Source of the DNA: Alphaproteobacteria bacterium | GTDB taxonomy: Bacteria > Pseudomonadota > Alphaproteobacteria > Bin95 | DNA: 57,458 bases | Assembly (NCBI GenBank): GCA_022825195.1 | Contig: JAJDYL010000177.1 | Location: forward strand, 1-57,458 | Direction: 5' to 3' | In this document: positions 19,055-30,601 of the stretch, in pieces | Position numbering within the stretch: position 1 is the stretch's first letter | Layout of the letters: each line of letters starts with the position of its first letter | The notes under the pieces: generated by a model | Databases searched by the model: none | Told to the model about the DNA's origin: nothing | What the model saw: the letters and a program-made list of their open reading frames with translations, nothing else | Made by a program: the position numbers and the translations under genes

Positions 19055-20715
19055 GCGCCAACGAACCGCCCGAAGCGCTCGACATCGTCTGGCCGCGCCT
19101 GATCGCCATCGCCGACGAGATGGCGACGACCATGTTCCGCACCGCGTTCTCCCACGACGTGGTCGAGGTGCACGACATGTCCACCGGGCTCTATGACGAC
19201 CGGGGCTGCCTGATCGGGCAGACCTGGCTCGGCGCGACGGGCCACACCGGGGTGATGCCCGTGTACGGGCGGAATCTTCTGGAATATTTCCCGCCCGAGA
19301 CGGTCCGGCCGGGCGACGTGTTCATCTGCAACGATCCCTGGATCTGCAACGGCCAGACGGCCGACGTGTTCATCACCACGCCCGCTTTCCGGGACGGGCG
19401 GCTGATCGGCTTCTCCATCAACAGCGTCCACCATGTCGATATCGGTGGGCGCAAGGGCTCCGGCCTCAGCGAGGAGGTCTATGAGGAGGGCCTCATCATC
19501 CCGCCGCTCAGGCTCTATGACGACGGCGAGCCGAACGAGCAGCTCTTCCAGCTGCTCAGGCGCAATGTGCGCTTCGCGGAGAAGATGATCGGCGACCTGC
19601 GCGCCCAGGTGGCGGCGGGCTGGGCCGGCAGCCGGGAGCTGGAACGCCTGGCGTCGGAGTTCGGCCTCGACACGCTGCGCGGGCACGCCGACGAGATCAT
19701 GCGCCGCACGGAGGCCGGGATGCGGGCCGGGATCGCCGCGCTGCCGGACGGCGAATACCGCGAAGAAATGGAAATGGAGATCGAGGGCATCGCGGAACCG
19801 CAGACGCTCGCGGTCACCGTGCGGATCGAGGGAAGCGACATCTACACGGATTTCACCGGCACTTCGCCGCAGGTGCGCCGGCCGGTCAACTGTCCCATCA
19901 ATTACACCCGCGCCTATGTGGCGCTGCCGCTCAAGCTGGTGTGCGACCCGATCCTGCCGAACAACCAGGGGACCTACGAGCCGCTGCACCTGTCGGTGCC
20001 CGAAGGCACGCTGCTCAACCCGACCTTCCCGGCGGCCTGCTTCTGGCGCCTTTCGGCCGGGATGCTGGTCTCGGAGCTGATGTTCCGGGTGCTGGCGCGC
20101 ATCGCTCCGGACCGGGTGCCGGCGGATTCCGGCTCGATGCCCACCTGGCAATTCTATGTCAACGGCGTGCGCCCGGACGGCGAGGCGTTCGCGCTGCACC
20201 AGCACGCCTTCGGCGGCATGGGCGGCCGGCCGGGCGATGACGGGCTTCCCTCCGTCAGCTTTCCCTACAATGTGCGCGATGTCTCCATCGAGTGGTCGGA
20301 GATGGAGACCCCGGTGCTGTACGAGGCGCGCGAGCTCATCCCCGATTCGGGCGGGGCCGGCGAATATCGGGGCGGCCTCGGCCAGGAGCTCGTCCTGAAG
20401 GCCTATGAGGGGCAGGTGGGGAAGGGCGAGCCGCTGGTGCTGTCGGGCTCGGCCGGGCGCATGCGCTTTCCCCCGCGGGGGCTGGCGGGCGGGGCGGACG
20501 GCTCGTTCGGCGCCATCGAGATCAACGGAACGCCGATCGCGCCCTCCAGTTCGCCCAACATCACCTTCCGCGAGGGCGACACGGTGCGGCTCAGGCTGCC
20601 GGGCGGCGGCGGCCACGGCGACCCCGCGAAGCGCCGCCGGGAGCGCATCGAGGCGGACCTCGAAGCCGGCTACGTGACGCCGGACGGCGCACGGCGCGAC
20701 TACGGCCACGAATAG
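19051..20715 (+). CDS. hyuB: Hydantoinase/oxoprolinase subunit B (HyuB)
   Basis: 554 residues of the HyuB type: RLIAIADEMATTMFRTAFSHDV near the N-terminus, GDVFICNDPWICNGQTADVF, a conserved VNSVHH-like region (SINSVHHVDIGGRKG), PVNCPINYTRAYV, and the glycine-rich C-terminus VRLRLPGGGGHGDP. It is the partner of HyuA in a cytoplasmic complex. Start and upstream stop overlap by four bases, so the subunits are translationally coupled. Confidence 0.93.
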   Translation: MSANEPPEALDIVWPRLIAIADEMATTMFRTAFSHDVVEVHDMSTGLYDDRGCLIGQTWLGATGHTGVMPVYGRNLLEYFPPETVRPGDVFICNDPWICNGQTADVFITTPAFRDGRLIGFSINSVHHVDIGGRKGSGLSEEVYEEGLIIPPLRLYDDGEPNEQLFQLLRRNVRFAEKMIGDLRAQVAAGWAGSRELERLASEFGLDTLRGHADEIMRRTEAGMRAGIAALPDGEYREEMEMEIEGIAEPQTLAVTVRIEGSDIYTDFTGTSPQVRRPVNCPINYTRAYVALPLKLVCDPILPNNQGTYEPLHLSVPEGTLLNPTFPAACFWRLSAGMLVSELMFRVLARIAPDRVPADSGSMPTWQFYVNGVRPDGEAFALHQHAFGGMGGRPGDDGLPSVSFPYNVRDVSIEWSEMETPVLYEARELIPDSGGAGEYRGGLGQELVLKAYEGQVGKGEPLVLSGSAGRMRFPPRGLAGGADGSFGAIEINGTPIAPSSSPNITFREGDTVRLRLPGGGGHGDPAKRRRERIEADLEAGYVTPDGARRDYGHE

Positions 20716-20774
20716 GCCGCGGACTCCCCGGGACGGCCCGACGGGCGGGAAGGCAGCCGGTTGTTTGAAAAGAC

Positions 20775-20851
20775 TGGTCGGAGTGGCAAGATTCGAACTT
20801 GCGGCCCCTGCCTCCCGAAGACAGTGCTCTACCAGGCTGAGCTACACTCCG
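20775..20851 (-). tRNA. tRNA-Pro (anticodon CGG), CCA encoded
   Basis: Read on the minus strand it begins CGGAGTGTAGCTCAGCCTGG and ends with CACTCCG, A, CCA. The seven-base acceptor stem pairs perfectly, the D-loop has GTAGCTCAG, the T-arm has GTTCGAATC, and the anticodon arm is CTGTC-TTCGGGA-GGCAG, placing CGG at positions 34-36 (proline, codon CCG). It is 77 bases including the encoded CCA. It lies between hyuB and the oxoprolinase gene, opposite to both. Confidence 0.96.
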
Positions 20852-20942
20852 GCCGTCCGGCGGAGTGTATAGCGGCGGCGGGGGCCGAGTTCAACGGGGT
20901 GCGGCGGCCGGAAGCGCCGGAAACGAGGCGGAGAGGGACGGC

Positions 20943-24527
<3,585 letters not shown>

Positions 24528-24625
24528 AGGGCGGCCGGGACGGTTCTGTAGCCAAGCCAAGGGCCCGACGTGACCTAAAGCTTCCCCCATAAGCGCCCAC
24601 GGGAACATATAGAAAGCGAACCTCA

Positions 24626-25564
24626 ATGCGTGTGTCCGATATAATGAAGCCCGATGGGAGGGTGTTTCTGAAGAGTGAATGGGGTCAGATAAGCGACGAG
24701 TGGCCTTGCCTTTCCTTCACTAAACGGTCCGTCGGAGATCGGCTTCGGCGCGAGTTTGTTGCTGGAAGGGATGTGCTTATCTACGTCGGAACCACTGATG
24801 CCGAGATGACCCGGCTACCAGAGCATCGCAGCCGACTCATCTCTGCTGTCGTCATTGAGCCAAAGCAGATACTCGAGACCCGAAAAATTGTTCCCCCAGA
24901 GGTCTGGCAAAGATCAAATGCTCAATGGGGAGAGCGTTGGCCGCACTCCATGGCCGTCACCGAAGCCAACAACATTATCGGCCCGCCTTTTCCAAAGGCC
25001 CACGACGTCATCCCGATTGCTTATAGATCGTTTGCAGAATTTGCCAACAGGGGCAATGTTGTTGAAGCGCTTGGCGAAGAACGAGAAGCGGTGCTGGAGT
25101 TACCGATAGAACCCCTCGAACTGAACATTAGCGAGGATGTATGTGCGTACTTGGAGCTTAGGAAGAGTGTTTCTCCAGAGGTTAATGTGTCGATCAGACG
25201 CGAAGCGCTTAGGATGGCAGAACTTATCATCGGACGTGTGAATCGTGGCGATGAGAAAAATGTCCGAATTAATCCTCTACGAACCGCGCCGAACCTTTCC
25301 GACTTGAAAGCACTTCTGATTCGCAAATGGAACGAGCAAGCAGGAGTTTGTATGCTCTGTGGTGGTAACCTGGTGACCGGTTGCTCTAACAAAATGCTGC
25401 AGCCTTCTGCGGATCGAGTTGACAGTGCTAACGGCGCATATGATGATGAGAATGTTTGGATAACACATCTCGCTTGTAATTTAGCCAAGAACAAATACAG
25501 CCTAGAGGATTTTTCCAACTGGTTGTCTGTCGTCCGAGGAGACGACTCCGAGCAAGACGAATAA
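24626..25564 (+). CDS. HNH-endonuclease-like protein of unknown role
   Basis: 312 residues. The C-terminal 70 or so resemble an HNH/zinc-finger nuclease: CMLCGGNL provides a Cys pair, SADRVDSANGAYDDENV the Asp-Arg-x-Asp and Tyr of the betabetaalpha turn, and THLACNLAKNK the distal His and Cys-Asn-x-x-Lys. The first 230 residues show no motif I recognise. Base composition is visibly more AT-rich than neighbouring genes, with rare codons such as AGA, TTA and ATA, which indicates horizontal transfer. It sits between the intact 3' end of the oxoprolinase gene and a decayed second copy of that end. It could be a homing or restriction-type nuclease; neither is established. Confidence 0.7.
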   Translation: MRVSDIMKPDGRVFLKSEWGQISDEWPCLSFTKRSVGDRLRREFVAGRDVLIYVGTTDAEMTRLPEHRSRLISAVVIEPKQILETRKIVPPEVWQRSNAQWGERWPHSMAVTEANNIIGPPFPKAHDVIPIAYRSFAEFANRGNVVEALGEEREAVLELPIEPLELNISEDVCAYLELRKSVSPEVNVSIRREALRMAELIIGRVNRGDEKNVRINPLRTAPNLSDLKALLIRKWNEQAGVCMLCGGNLVTGCSNKMLQPSADRVDSANGAYDDENVWITHLACNLAKNKYSLEDFSNWLSVVRGDDSEQDE

Positions 25565-25657
25565 TTCCGTTTTTGTTCGTGCTTGGAAGACGGGGAGCGT
25601 GACTCGATTGGCGACGAAGGGGCCTGCGTCAAACGGTTTTGTGCAAAGAGTTTGTAA

Positions 25658-25872
25658 GAGCCGATGACGGCCGCGATCCTCTCCAGCCACCATCCCGCGC
25701 CGCCTTACGGATTGGCAGGCGGGGAAAACGGCATGCCGGATCGCAACAGTGTACTCCGCACTGACGGCAGCACCGAGTCCCTGCTCGGCGGTGACCGCAC
25801 CGAAATGGCTGCCGGTGACATCTTCATCACCGAGACGCCCCGGCGGCGGCTAGGGCCCGGCGGAGCGGTGAG
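25658..25872 (+). pseudogene. Decayed second copy of the 5-oxoprolinase 3' end
   Basis: From GAGCCGATGACGGC (25658; identical to 24312-24325) the sequence aligns with the end of the oxoprolinase gene. Over the 59 codons starting at ATG 25664, 43 residues are identical to the intact protein (for example [23 protein letters not shown]). After GAGACGCC a two-base loss shifts the frame, and the tryptophan codon of the GGGW ending has become TAG. Nothing upstream of 25658 matches the gene. It is a remnant, either of a displaced original end or of a second gene copy. Confidence 0.8.
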
Positions 25873-25893
25873 TGTTTCGGGTGGACTTATCGT

Positions 25894-25910
25894 GCAATTT
25901 AACAAATTGC
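25894..25910. promoter_or_regulatory. Palindrome upstream of the Fic gene
   Basis: GCAATTT (25894-25900) and AAATTGC (25904-25910) are perfect inverted arms around AAC. The stem is AT-rich, so an operator for a dimeric repressor is more likely than a terminator. It overlaps the putative -35 element of the Fic promoter, where a bound protein would repress. Confidence 0.45.
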
Positions 25911-25936
25911 GCAAAATCTGGTTGAAATAGTATGAA
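25907..25936 (+). promoter_or_regulatory. Putative promoter of the Fic gene
   Basis: TTGCGC (25907-25912) and TATGAA (25931-25936) are separated by 18 bases in an AT-rich tract, a fair sigma70-type match about 45 bases upstream of the Fic start codon. Confidence 0.35.
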
Positions 25937-25937
25937 T

Positions 25938-25957
25938 TAGGCAGATATAGGCAGAAT
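25938..25957. repeat. Tandem 10-base repeat in the Fic leader
   Basis: TAGGCAGATA (25938-25947) is followed immediately by TAGGCAGAAT (25948-25957): the eight-base core TAGGCAGA repeats with a period of exactly ten, one helical turn. It lies just downstream of the putative -10 box and before the start at 25978, a position suited to a repressor site. Confidence 0.6.
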
Positions 25958-25977
25958 TAGAACGAGGCGGGCATAAT

Positions 25978-27492
25978 ATGAACGATTTCCGCGGCCGTCC
26001 CCTGCCGGAAGCGGCCGAGCCGGCAGGCTATGCCTGGCTGATCGACCGCTACGGCCTGGACCTGCCTTTGCCGCCGCGGCTTGCGGCCATCGCCCGCCGC
26101 CACCATCCCCGCTCGACGCCGGAGTGGCTGCTGCTGCCGCCGCCCCACCATCCGCGCCCGACGCTGGCCGGCCATCTGGCGTTCGCCTTCAGGCGGGAGG
26201 GAATCGACCTTGCCGTACTCGACGCCCTGTTCGCAAGTATGCCCGCCGGGGAGGTGGCGGAAGCGGTGCGCGCGCAGCCGACCGGCGCGTTCTCCCGGCG
26301 GCTCTGGTTCTTCCGCGAGTGGCTGACCGGAGAACGGCTCGACCTGCCCGATGCGGGAGCGGTGCGCTACGTCCCGGCAGTGGACGCGCGCTTGCAGTTT
26401 GCCCTGCCGGGCGGCGAGCGGTCGCGGCGCCACAAGGTGCTCGGCAACCTGCCCGGCACGCCTGCCTTCTGCCCGATGGTGCGACGCACGCCGATGCTCG
26501 ATGCGGCCCGCGCCCGGCAACTCGATGCGCGCGCCCGCGATACCACTGGGCGGGTGCATCCGGACCTGATGGCGCGGGCAGCCTCGTTCCTCCTGCTCAA
26601 CGACACGAAGTCGTCCTTCGCCATTGAGGGCGAACGGCCTTCGAATGTCCGCGCCGCCAGATGGGGCCGGGCCATCGCCGAGGCCGGGCAGCGGGTGCCC
26701 GACCGCGCCGAATTGGAACGGCTCCAGCAAATCGTCATCGGCGATGCGCGCTTCGTGCGGCTCGGCATCCGCCATGAAGGGGGCTTCGTGGGGCTTCATG
26801 ATCGAATCGACCGCTCACCGCTACCGGACCACATCAGCGCCCGTCCAGAGGATTTGCCGGGGTTGGTGAACGGTATTGCCGCCTGGTGCGCCCGCGCGGT
26901 GGAAGGCCGGCTGGACCCGGTCGTGGCCGCCGCGGTTGCCGCCTTCGGTTTCGTCTATGTCCATCCGTTCGAGGACGGCAACGGCCGCATCCACCGTTGG
27001 CTGATCCACCATGTGTTGGCGGCGGCGGGTTACACCCCACCGGGCGTCGTGTTCCCGGTCAGCGCCGCCATCCTCAGCCGTATCGGGGACTACCGCCGGG
27101 TGTTGGAATCCCGGTCGTCCGCCATGCTGCCCTTCATCGACTGGCGGGCGACGGAGGGCGGCAATGTCGAGGTGCTGAACGACACGGCCGCCTTCTACCG
27201 CTATTTCGACGCGACGGCCCATGCCGAGTTCCTCTACGGGTGCATCGAGAGGACGGTGGAGGAAGACCTGCCGCGCGAAATCCGGTTCCTCGTCGCCTTC
27301 GACCGCTTCGCCGCCGGCGTGAAGGACATGGCGGACATGCCGGACCGCCGGGTGGAACTGTTGCGCGGCTTCCTGGAGCAGAACGGCGGCAGGCTTTCCG
27401 TTCGCGCCCGCAGCCGCGAATTCGCCGCCCTGACCGACGATGAAGCCGCCCGCGTCGAGCGGCTTTACGCGGAGAGCTTCGGGGAGGCGTAA
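25978..27492 (+). CDS. Fic-family AMP-transferase with internal inhibitory motif
   Basis: 504 residues. The Fic active site is HPFEDGNGRIHR (329-340), a full match to HxFx(D/E)GNGRxxR, so AMPylation activity is expected. An inhibitory helix motif SFAIEG (213-218, [ST]xxxE[GN]) lies N-terminal to it, which makes this a class II Fic protein: E217 should clamp the ATP site. The first 180 residues are not a domain that I can name, and the last 110 look helical and could bind DNA. No separate antitoxin gene is adjacent. GC content matches the chromosome although the promoter region is AT-rich. Confidence 0.92.
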   Translation: MNDFRGRPLPEAAEPAGYAWLIDRYGLDLPLPPRLAAIARRHHPRSTPEWLLLPPPHHPRPTLAGHLAFAFRREGIDLAVLDALFASMPAGEVAEAVRAQPTGAFSRRLWFFREWLTGERLDLPDAGAVRYVPAVDARLQFALPGGERSRRHKVLGNLPGTPAFCPMVRRTPMLDAARARQLDARARDTTGRVHPDLMARAASFLLLNDTKSSFAIEGERPSNVRAARWGRAIAEAGQRVPDRAELERLQQIVIGDARFVRLGIRHEGGFVGLHDRIDRSPLPDHISARPEDLPGLVNGIAAWCARAVEGRLDPVVAAAVAAFGFVYVHPFEDGNGRIHRWLIHHVLAAAGYTPPGVVFPVSAAILSRIGDYRRVLESRSSAMLPFIDWRATEGGNVEVLNDTAAFYRYFDATAHAEFLYGCIERTVEEDLPREIRFLVAFDRFAAGVKDMADMPDRRVELLRGFLEQNGGRLSVRARSREFAALTDDEAARVERLYAESFGEA

Positions 27493-27515
27493 CCCGCCCC
27501 CGAGCCAACCCCCTC

Positions 27516-28637
27516 CTACAGCGCCGCGTAGCGCCTGAGGTGGTAGTCGTTGTCGCCGAAGCTGCGGTCGATCATGGTGAGGCGCTTGAAATAGTGGCCG
27601 GCGGCGTATTCGTCCGTCATGCCGATGCCGCCGTGCAGCTGGATCGACTGCTGGCCGACGAAGCGGGCCGACTTGCCGATCTGCACCTTGGCGGCGGACA
27701 TGGCCTTCTTGCGGGCGTCCACATCTTCTTCATCGACGCGCATGGCCGCCATCATCGCCATGGACTTCGCTTCCTCATGCGCGATGAACATGTCCACCAT
27801 GCGGTGCTGGAGGACCTGGAAGCGGCCGATGGGCTGACCGAACTGCTCGCGCGTCTTGAGGTATTCGAGCGTCATGTCGTTCAAGGTGCCCATCAGGCCG
27901 ACCGCCTCCGCCGACACGGCCGCAATCGCCCGGTCCACCACTTCCTCGACGGCCGGGAGCCCGCCGTCCACTTCGCCGAGCGCATCGCCCGGCGTGCCGT
28001 CCAGCGTCAGTTCGCCGGCCCGGAGACCGTCGGCGGTCGGGTAGCCGCGCACGGAGAGGCCGGTCGCCTCCCTGTCCACCACGAAGAGGGTGATGCCGTC
28101 CGCATCGCGGGAGCCGCCGGCCGTGCGCGCCGCCACCACGAACCCGTCGGCGGGCGGCGCGCCGAAGACGACGCTCTTCATGCCCGAGAGCCTGTAGCCG
28201 CCATTGGCGGCCTCGGCCCGGACTTCTACATCCTGGAGGTTGTAGCGGGCCTGGCGCTCGGCAAAGGCGAAGGCGAGCTTGCACCGGCCTTCCGCGACAG
28301 CCGGCAGGATCTCCGCCTTCTGCTCGTCCGACCCGGCGAGCGTCACCGCGCCGCCGCCCATGACCACGGTGGACAGGTAAGGCTCCGCGACCAGCCCGTT
28401 GCCGATGGCCTCCATGACGACCATCGTCTCGACGCCGGACATGCCGAGGCCGCCATGCTCCTCCGGGAAGGGGATGCCGAGCCAGCCGAGTTCCGCGAAT
28501 TGCCGCCAATGCGCGTCGGAATAGCCCTGCTCCGTGGCCACCAATTGGCGGCGCGCCTCGAAGCTGTAATTCTCGCGCACGAAGCGCTGCACGCTCTCCT
28601 GCAGGAGTTGCTGGTCCTCGGAATAGTCGAAGTCCAT
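27516..28637 (-). CDS. Acyl-CoA dehydrogenase
   Basis: 373 residues of the flavin-dependent acyl-CoA dehydrogenase family. It starts MDFDYSEDQQLLQESVQRFV; RQFAELGWLGIPFPEEHGGLG is the N-terminal helical domain signature, and SIQLHGGIGMTDEYAAGHYFKR is the conserved C-terminal motif. It forms alpha-beta unsaturated acyl-CoAs, passing electrons to ETF. A 42-base gap separates it from the second dehydrogenase upstream on the same strand; such pairs often form heteromeric enzymes for side-chain or branched substrates. The substrate is unknown. Confidence 0.92.
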   Translation of the reverse strand: MDFDYSEDQQLLQESVQRFVRENYSFEARRQLVATEQGYSDAHWRQFAELGWLGIPFPEEHGGLGMSGVETMVVMEAIGNGLVAEPYLSTVVMGGGAVTLAGSDEQKAEILPAVAEGRCKLAFAFAERQARYNLQDVEVRAEAANGGYRLSGMKSVVFGAPPADGFVVAARTAGGSRDADGITLFVVDREATGLSVRGYPTADGLRAGELTLDGTPGDALGEVDGGLPAVEEVVDRAIAAVSAEAVGLMGTLNDMTLEYLKTREQFGQPIGRFQVLQHRMVDMFIAHEEAKSMAMMAAMRVDEEDVDARKKAMSAAKVQIGKSARFVGQQSIQLHGGIGMTDEYAAGHYFKRLTMIDRSFGDNDYHLRRYAAL

Positions 28638-28679
28638 GGCCTGTCCCTGTTCCTTCCCGTTTCCGTTTTCGGGCGCCCT

Positions 28680-29849
28680 CTAGAGGCCGAGCACGGCCTT
28701 GGCGATGATGTTGCGCTGGATTTCGTTCGACCCGCCATAGATGGAGGCCTTGCGCCAGTCGAAATAGAAGGCCGTGGCGCCGGCTGCCTCGCTCGGGCCA
28801 ACGGACGGCTCGTTCCACCCCTGGGCAAGCGCGCGTTCGATGAAGGGGTGGGCGAAATAGCCTTGCGCCTCCATCATCAGCTCCATGACGTCCTGCTGGA
28901 TTTCCGTGCCGCGTATCTTGAGCAGCGAGGCTTCCGGGCCGATCTCGTCATCGGCCTCCTTCGCCGCCACCATGCGCAGATAAGACCAGCGAAGGTCCTC
29001 CAGCGCCGCGCCGGTGTCGGCGATACGGCGCGAGAAATCCGGGGCGCGCCCGTCGTCGATCTCCTCCAGCCGGTCCAGGCGCTGGCGGCAGAGCCCGACC
29101 CCGGCTGAACCGGAGCGTTCGTGGCCGAGCAGGTATTTGGCGCACGTCCACCCCTTGCCCTCGTCGTAAATGCGCTCGGAGACCGGCACGCGGACATCCT
29201 CGAAGATCACCTCGTTGAAGTCCGACATGCGGCTGAAGCGCTGGATCGGGCGCACCGTGACGCCGGGAAGCGACATGTCGATCAGCAGGACGGAGATGCC
29301 CTCCTGCTTCTTGCCGGAACTGTCCGTGCGCACCAGCGCGAAGCACCAGTCCGCCCAGTCGGCGTTGGTGGTCCAGATCTTGCGGCCGTTGACGATGTAA
29401 TGGTCGCCGTCGCGCACCGCCCGGCAACCGAGGGAAGCCAGGTCCGAACCCGAATTCGGCTCCGAATAGCCCTGACACCAGATGACCTCGCTGGAGAGGA
29501 TGCCCGGCAGGTGGCGCGCCTTCTGCTCCTCCGTGCCGAAGGCGAGCAGCACGGGCCCCACCATCTGCGGGCCGAAAGGCACCGGGCCCGGCGCGCAGGC
29601 GAGGTAGCTTTCCTCCTCGAAGATGAACTTCTGCGAGGGCGTCCAGCCCGGCCCGCCGGCGGCTTCAGGCCAGTTGGGGCACATCCAGCCGCGCTCGGAG
29701 ACGGCGCGCATCCAGTCGACGACATCCTCGCGCGTGAGCAGGCTGCCGTCCCTCACCTTGCCGCGCACATCCTGCGGGAGCCGTTCCCGGATGAATTCGC
29801 GCACCTCTTCACGGAAGGCGCGGTCCCGGTCGGTAATGTCGATCCGCAT
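28680..29849 (-). CDS. Acyl-CoA dehydrogenase (FadE-like)
   Basis: 389 residues. YSEPNSGSDLASLGCRA is the flavin/substrate-binding signature, KIWTTNADWADW and GSNEIQRNIIAKAVLGL are conserved family stretches, and WMRAVSERGWMCPNWPEAAGG is the N-terminal motif of this paired type. It is the first gene of a two-gene operon with the dehydrogenase at 27516. The arrangement resembles alpha-2-beta-2 acyl-CoA dehydrogenases known from steroid and branched-chain degradation, but the ligand cannot be assigned. Confidence 0.92.
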   Translation of the reverse strand: MRIDITDRDRAFREEVREFIRERLPQDVRGKVRDGSLLTREDVVDWMRAVSERGWMCPNWPEAAGGPGWTPSQKFIFEEESYLACAPGPVPFGPQMVGPVLLAFGTEEQKARHLPGILSSEVIWCQGYSEPNSGSDLASLGCRAVRDGDHYIVNGRKIWTTNADWADWCFALVRTDSSGKKQEGISVLLIDMSLPGVTVRPIQRFSRMSDFNEVIFEDVRVPVSERIYDEGKGWTCAKYLLGHERSGSAGVGLCRQRLDRLEEIDDGRAPDFSRRIADTGAALEDLRWSYLRMVAAKEADDEIGPEASLLKIRGTEIQQDVMELMMEAQGYFAHPFIERALAQGWNEPSVGPSEAAGATAFYFDWRKASIYGGSNEIQRNIIAKAVLGL

Positions 29850-29932
29850 GATCGTCCCTCCCTCACCCGCCGGCGAAGCTACGGTCTTCGCCTTCCCAAG
29901 ACAAGCCGCCGCCGCCCGCGCGGCCGGACGAC

Positions 29933-30268
29933 TCAGAACATCCGTCCGCCGTCGGGAACCGGGCGTTCGGGCGCCAGCAGCACGACCTCGCCGTCCCGGT
30001 CCGGAAAGCCCAGCACCAGCACCTCGGACATGAACTTGCCGATCTGCTTCGCCGGGAAATTAACCACCCCCGCAACCTGGCGCCCGACCAGTGTCTCGGG
30101 CGCATAGTGCGTGGTGAGTTGGGCGGAGGTCTTGCGCTCGCCGATTCCGGGGCCGAAATCGACCCAGAGCTTGATCGCCGGCCGGCGGGCTTCCGGGAAC
30201 GGCTCCGCGCGCGTCACGGTGCCGACCCGGATATCGACCTTCAGAAAATCGTCAAACGAAATCGTCAT
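29933..30268 (-). CDS. csaA: tRNA-binding domain protein, CsaA type
   Basis: 111 residues covering a single EMAPII-like OB fold. FLKVDIRVGTVTRAEPFPEARRPAIKLWVDFG is the characteristic opening and QVAGVVNFPAKQIG the central strand of CsaA, described as a tRNA-binding and export-related chaperone. The ATG at 30268 gives the standard length. It lies upstream of the acyl-CoA dehydrogenases on the same strand with an 83-base gap, probably without a functional link. Confidence 0.92.
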   Translation of the reverse strand: MTISFDDFLKVDIRVGTVTRAEPFPEARRPAIKLWVDFGPGIGERKTSAQLTTHYAPETLVGRQVAGVVNFPAKQIGKFMSEVLVLGFPDRDGEVVLLAPERPVPDGGRMF

Positions 30269-30359
30269 TCTGGCATCCCCCTCCCCAGGCGGCGCGGACC
30301 ATGGCGCAGGCCCGGCCCCGCTGCAAGGCGCCCGGTCGCCGGCGTCCGCGGTCACATCT

Positions 30360-30536
30360 TCACGCGTCGTCCGCCGGAGTTTCGAGGCGTTTGCCGTCGA
30401 GTTCCTGTTCGAGCCGCCGGGCGTCCGGGTCCGGGCGGGTTGAGCTCTGCTGGGCGCGGCGCTCCCGGGTTTTCTTCTTCCGCGCCGCGCGGGCGGCGGC
30501 CTTGCGCGCCTTGTTCAGATTGACGATCTCCGCCAC
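30360..30536 (-). CDS. Small basic DUF4169-type protein
   Basis: 58 residues beginning VAEIVNLNKARKAAARAARK and ending LEQELDGKRLE, the conserved start and end of the short, highly charged DUF4169 family that I associate with Alphaproteobacteria. The GTG at 30536 fits the family N-terminus; an ATG 22 codons earlier would extend into the AsmA promoter. Function is unknown. It is divergent from the AsmA gene with about 65 bases between starts. Confidence 0.75.
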   Translation of the reverse strand: MAEIVNLNKARKAAARAARKKKTRERRAQQSSTRPDPDARRLEQELDGKRLETPADDA

Positions 30537-30601
30537 CGGCCCGTCCGCTTCGTGTAAGTTCCGGTTTTCGCTGGTCCGGAGCCTACCACCGTCGGGGCGC
30601 A

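Noticed and set aside
20775..20851. tRNA-Pro as attachment site of an island
   Set aside because: No integrase and no repeat of the tRNA 3' end were seen nearby; the HNH insert lies 3.7 kb away at a different gene end.
25565..25590. Possible terminator after the HNH-like gene
   Set aside because: AAGACGAA and TTCGTGCTT can pair only with a bulge, and the T-run is in the loop instead of after the stem.
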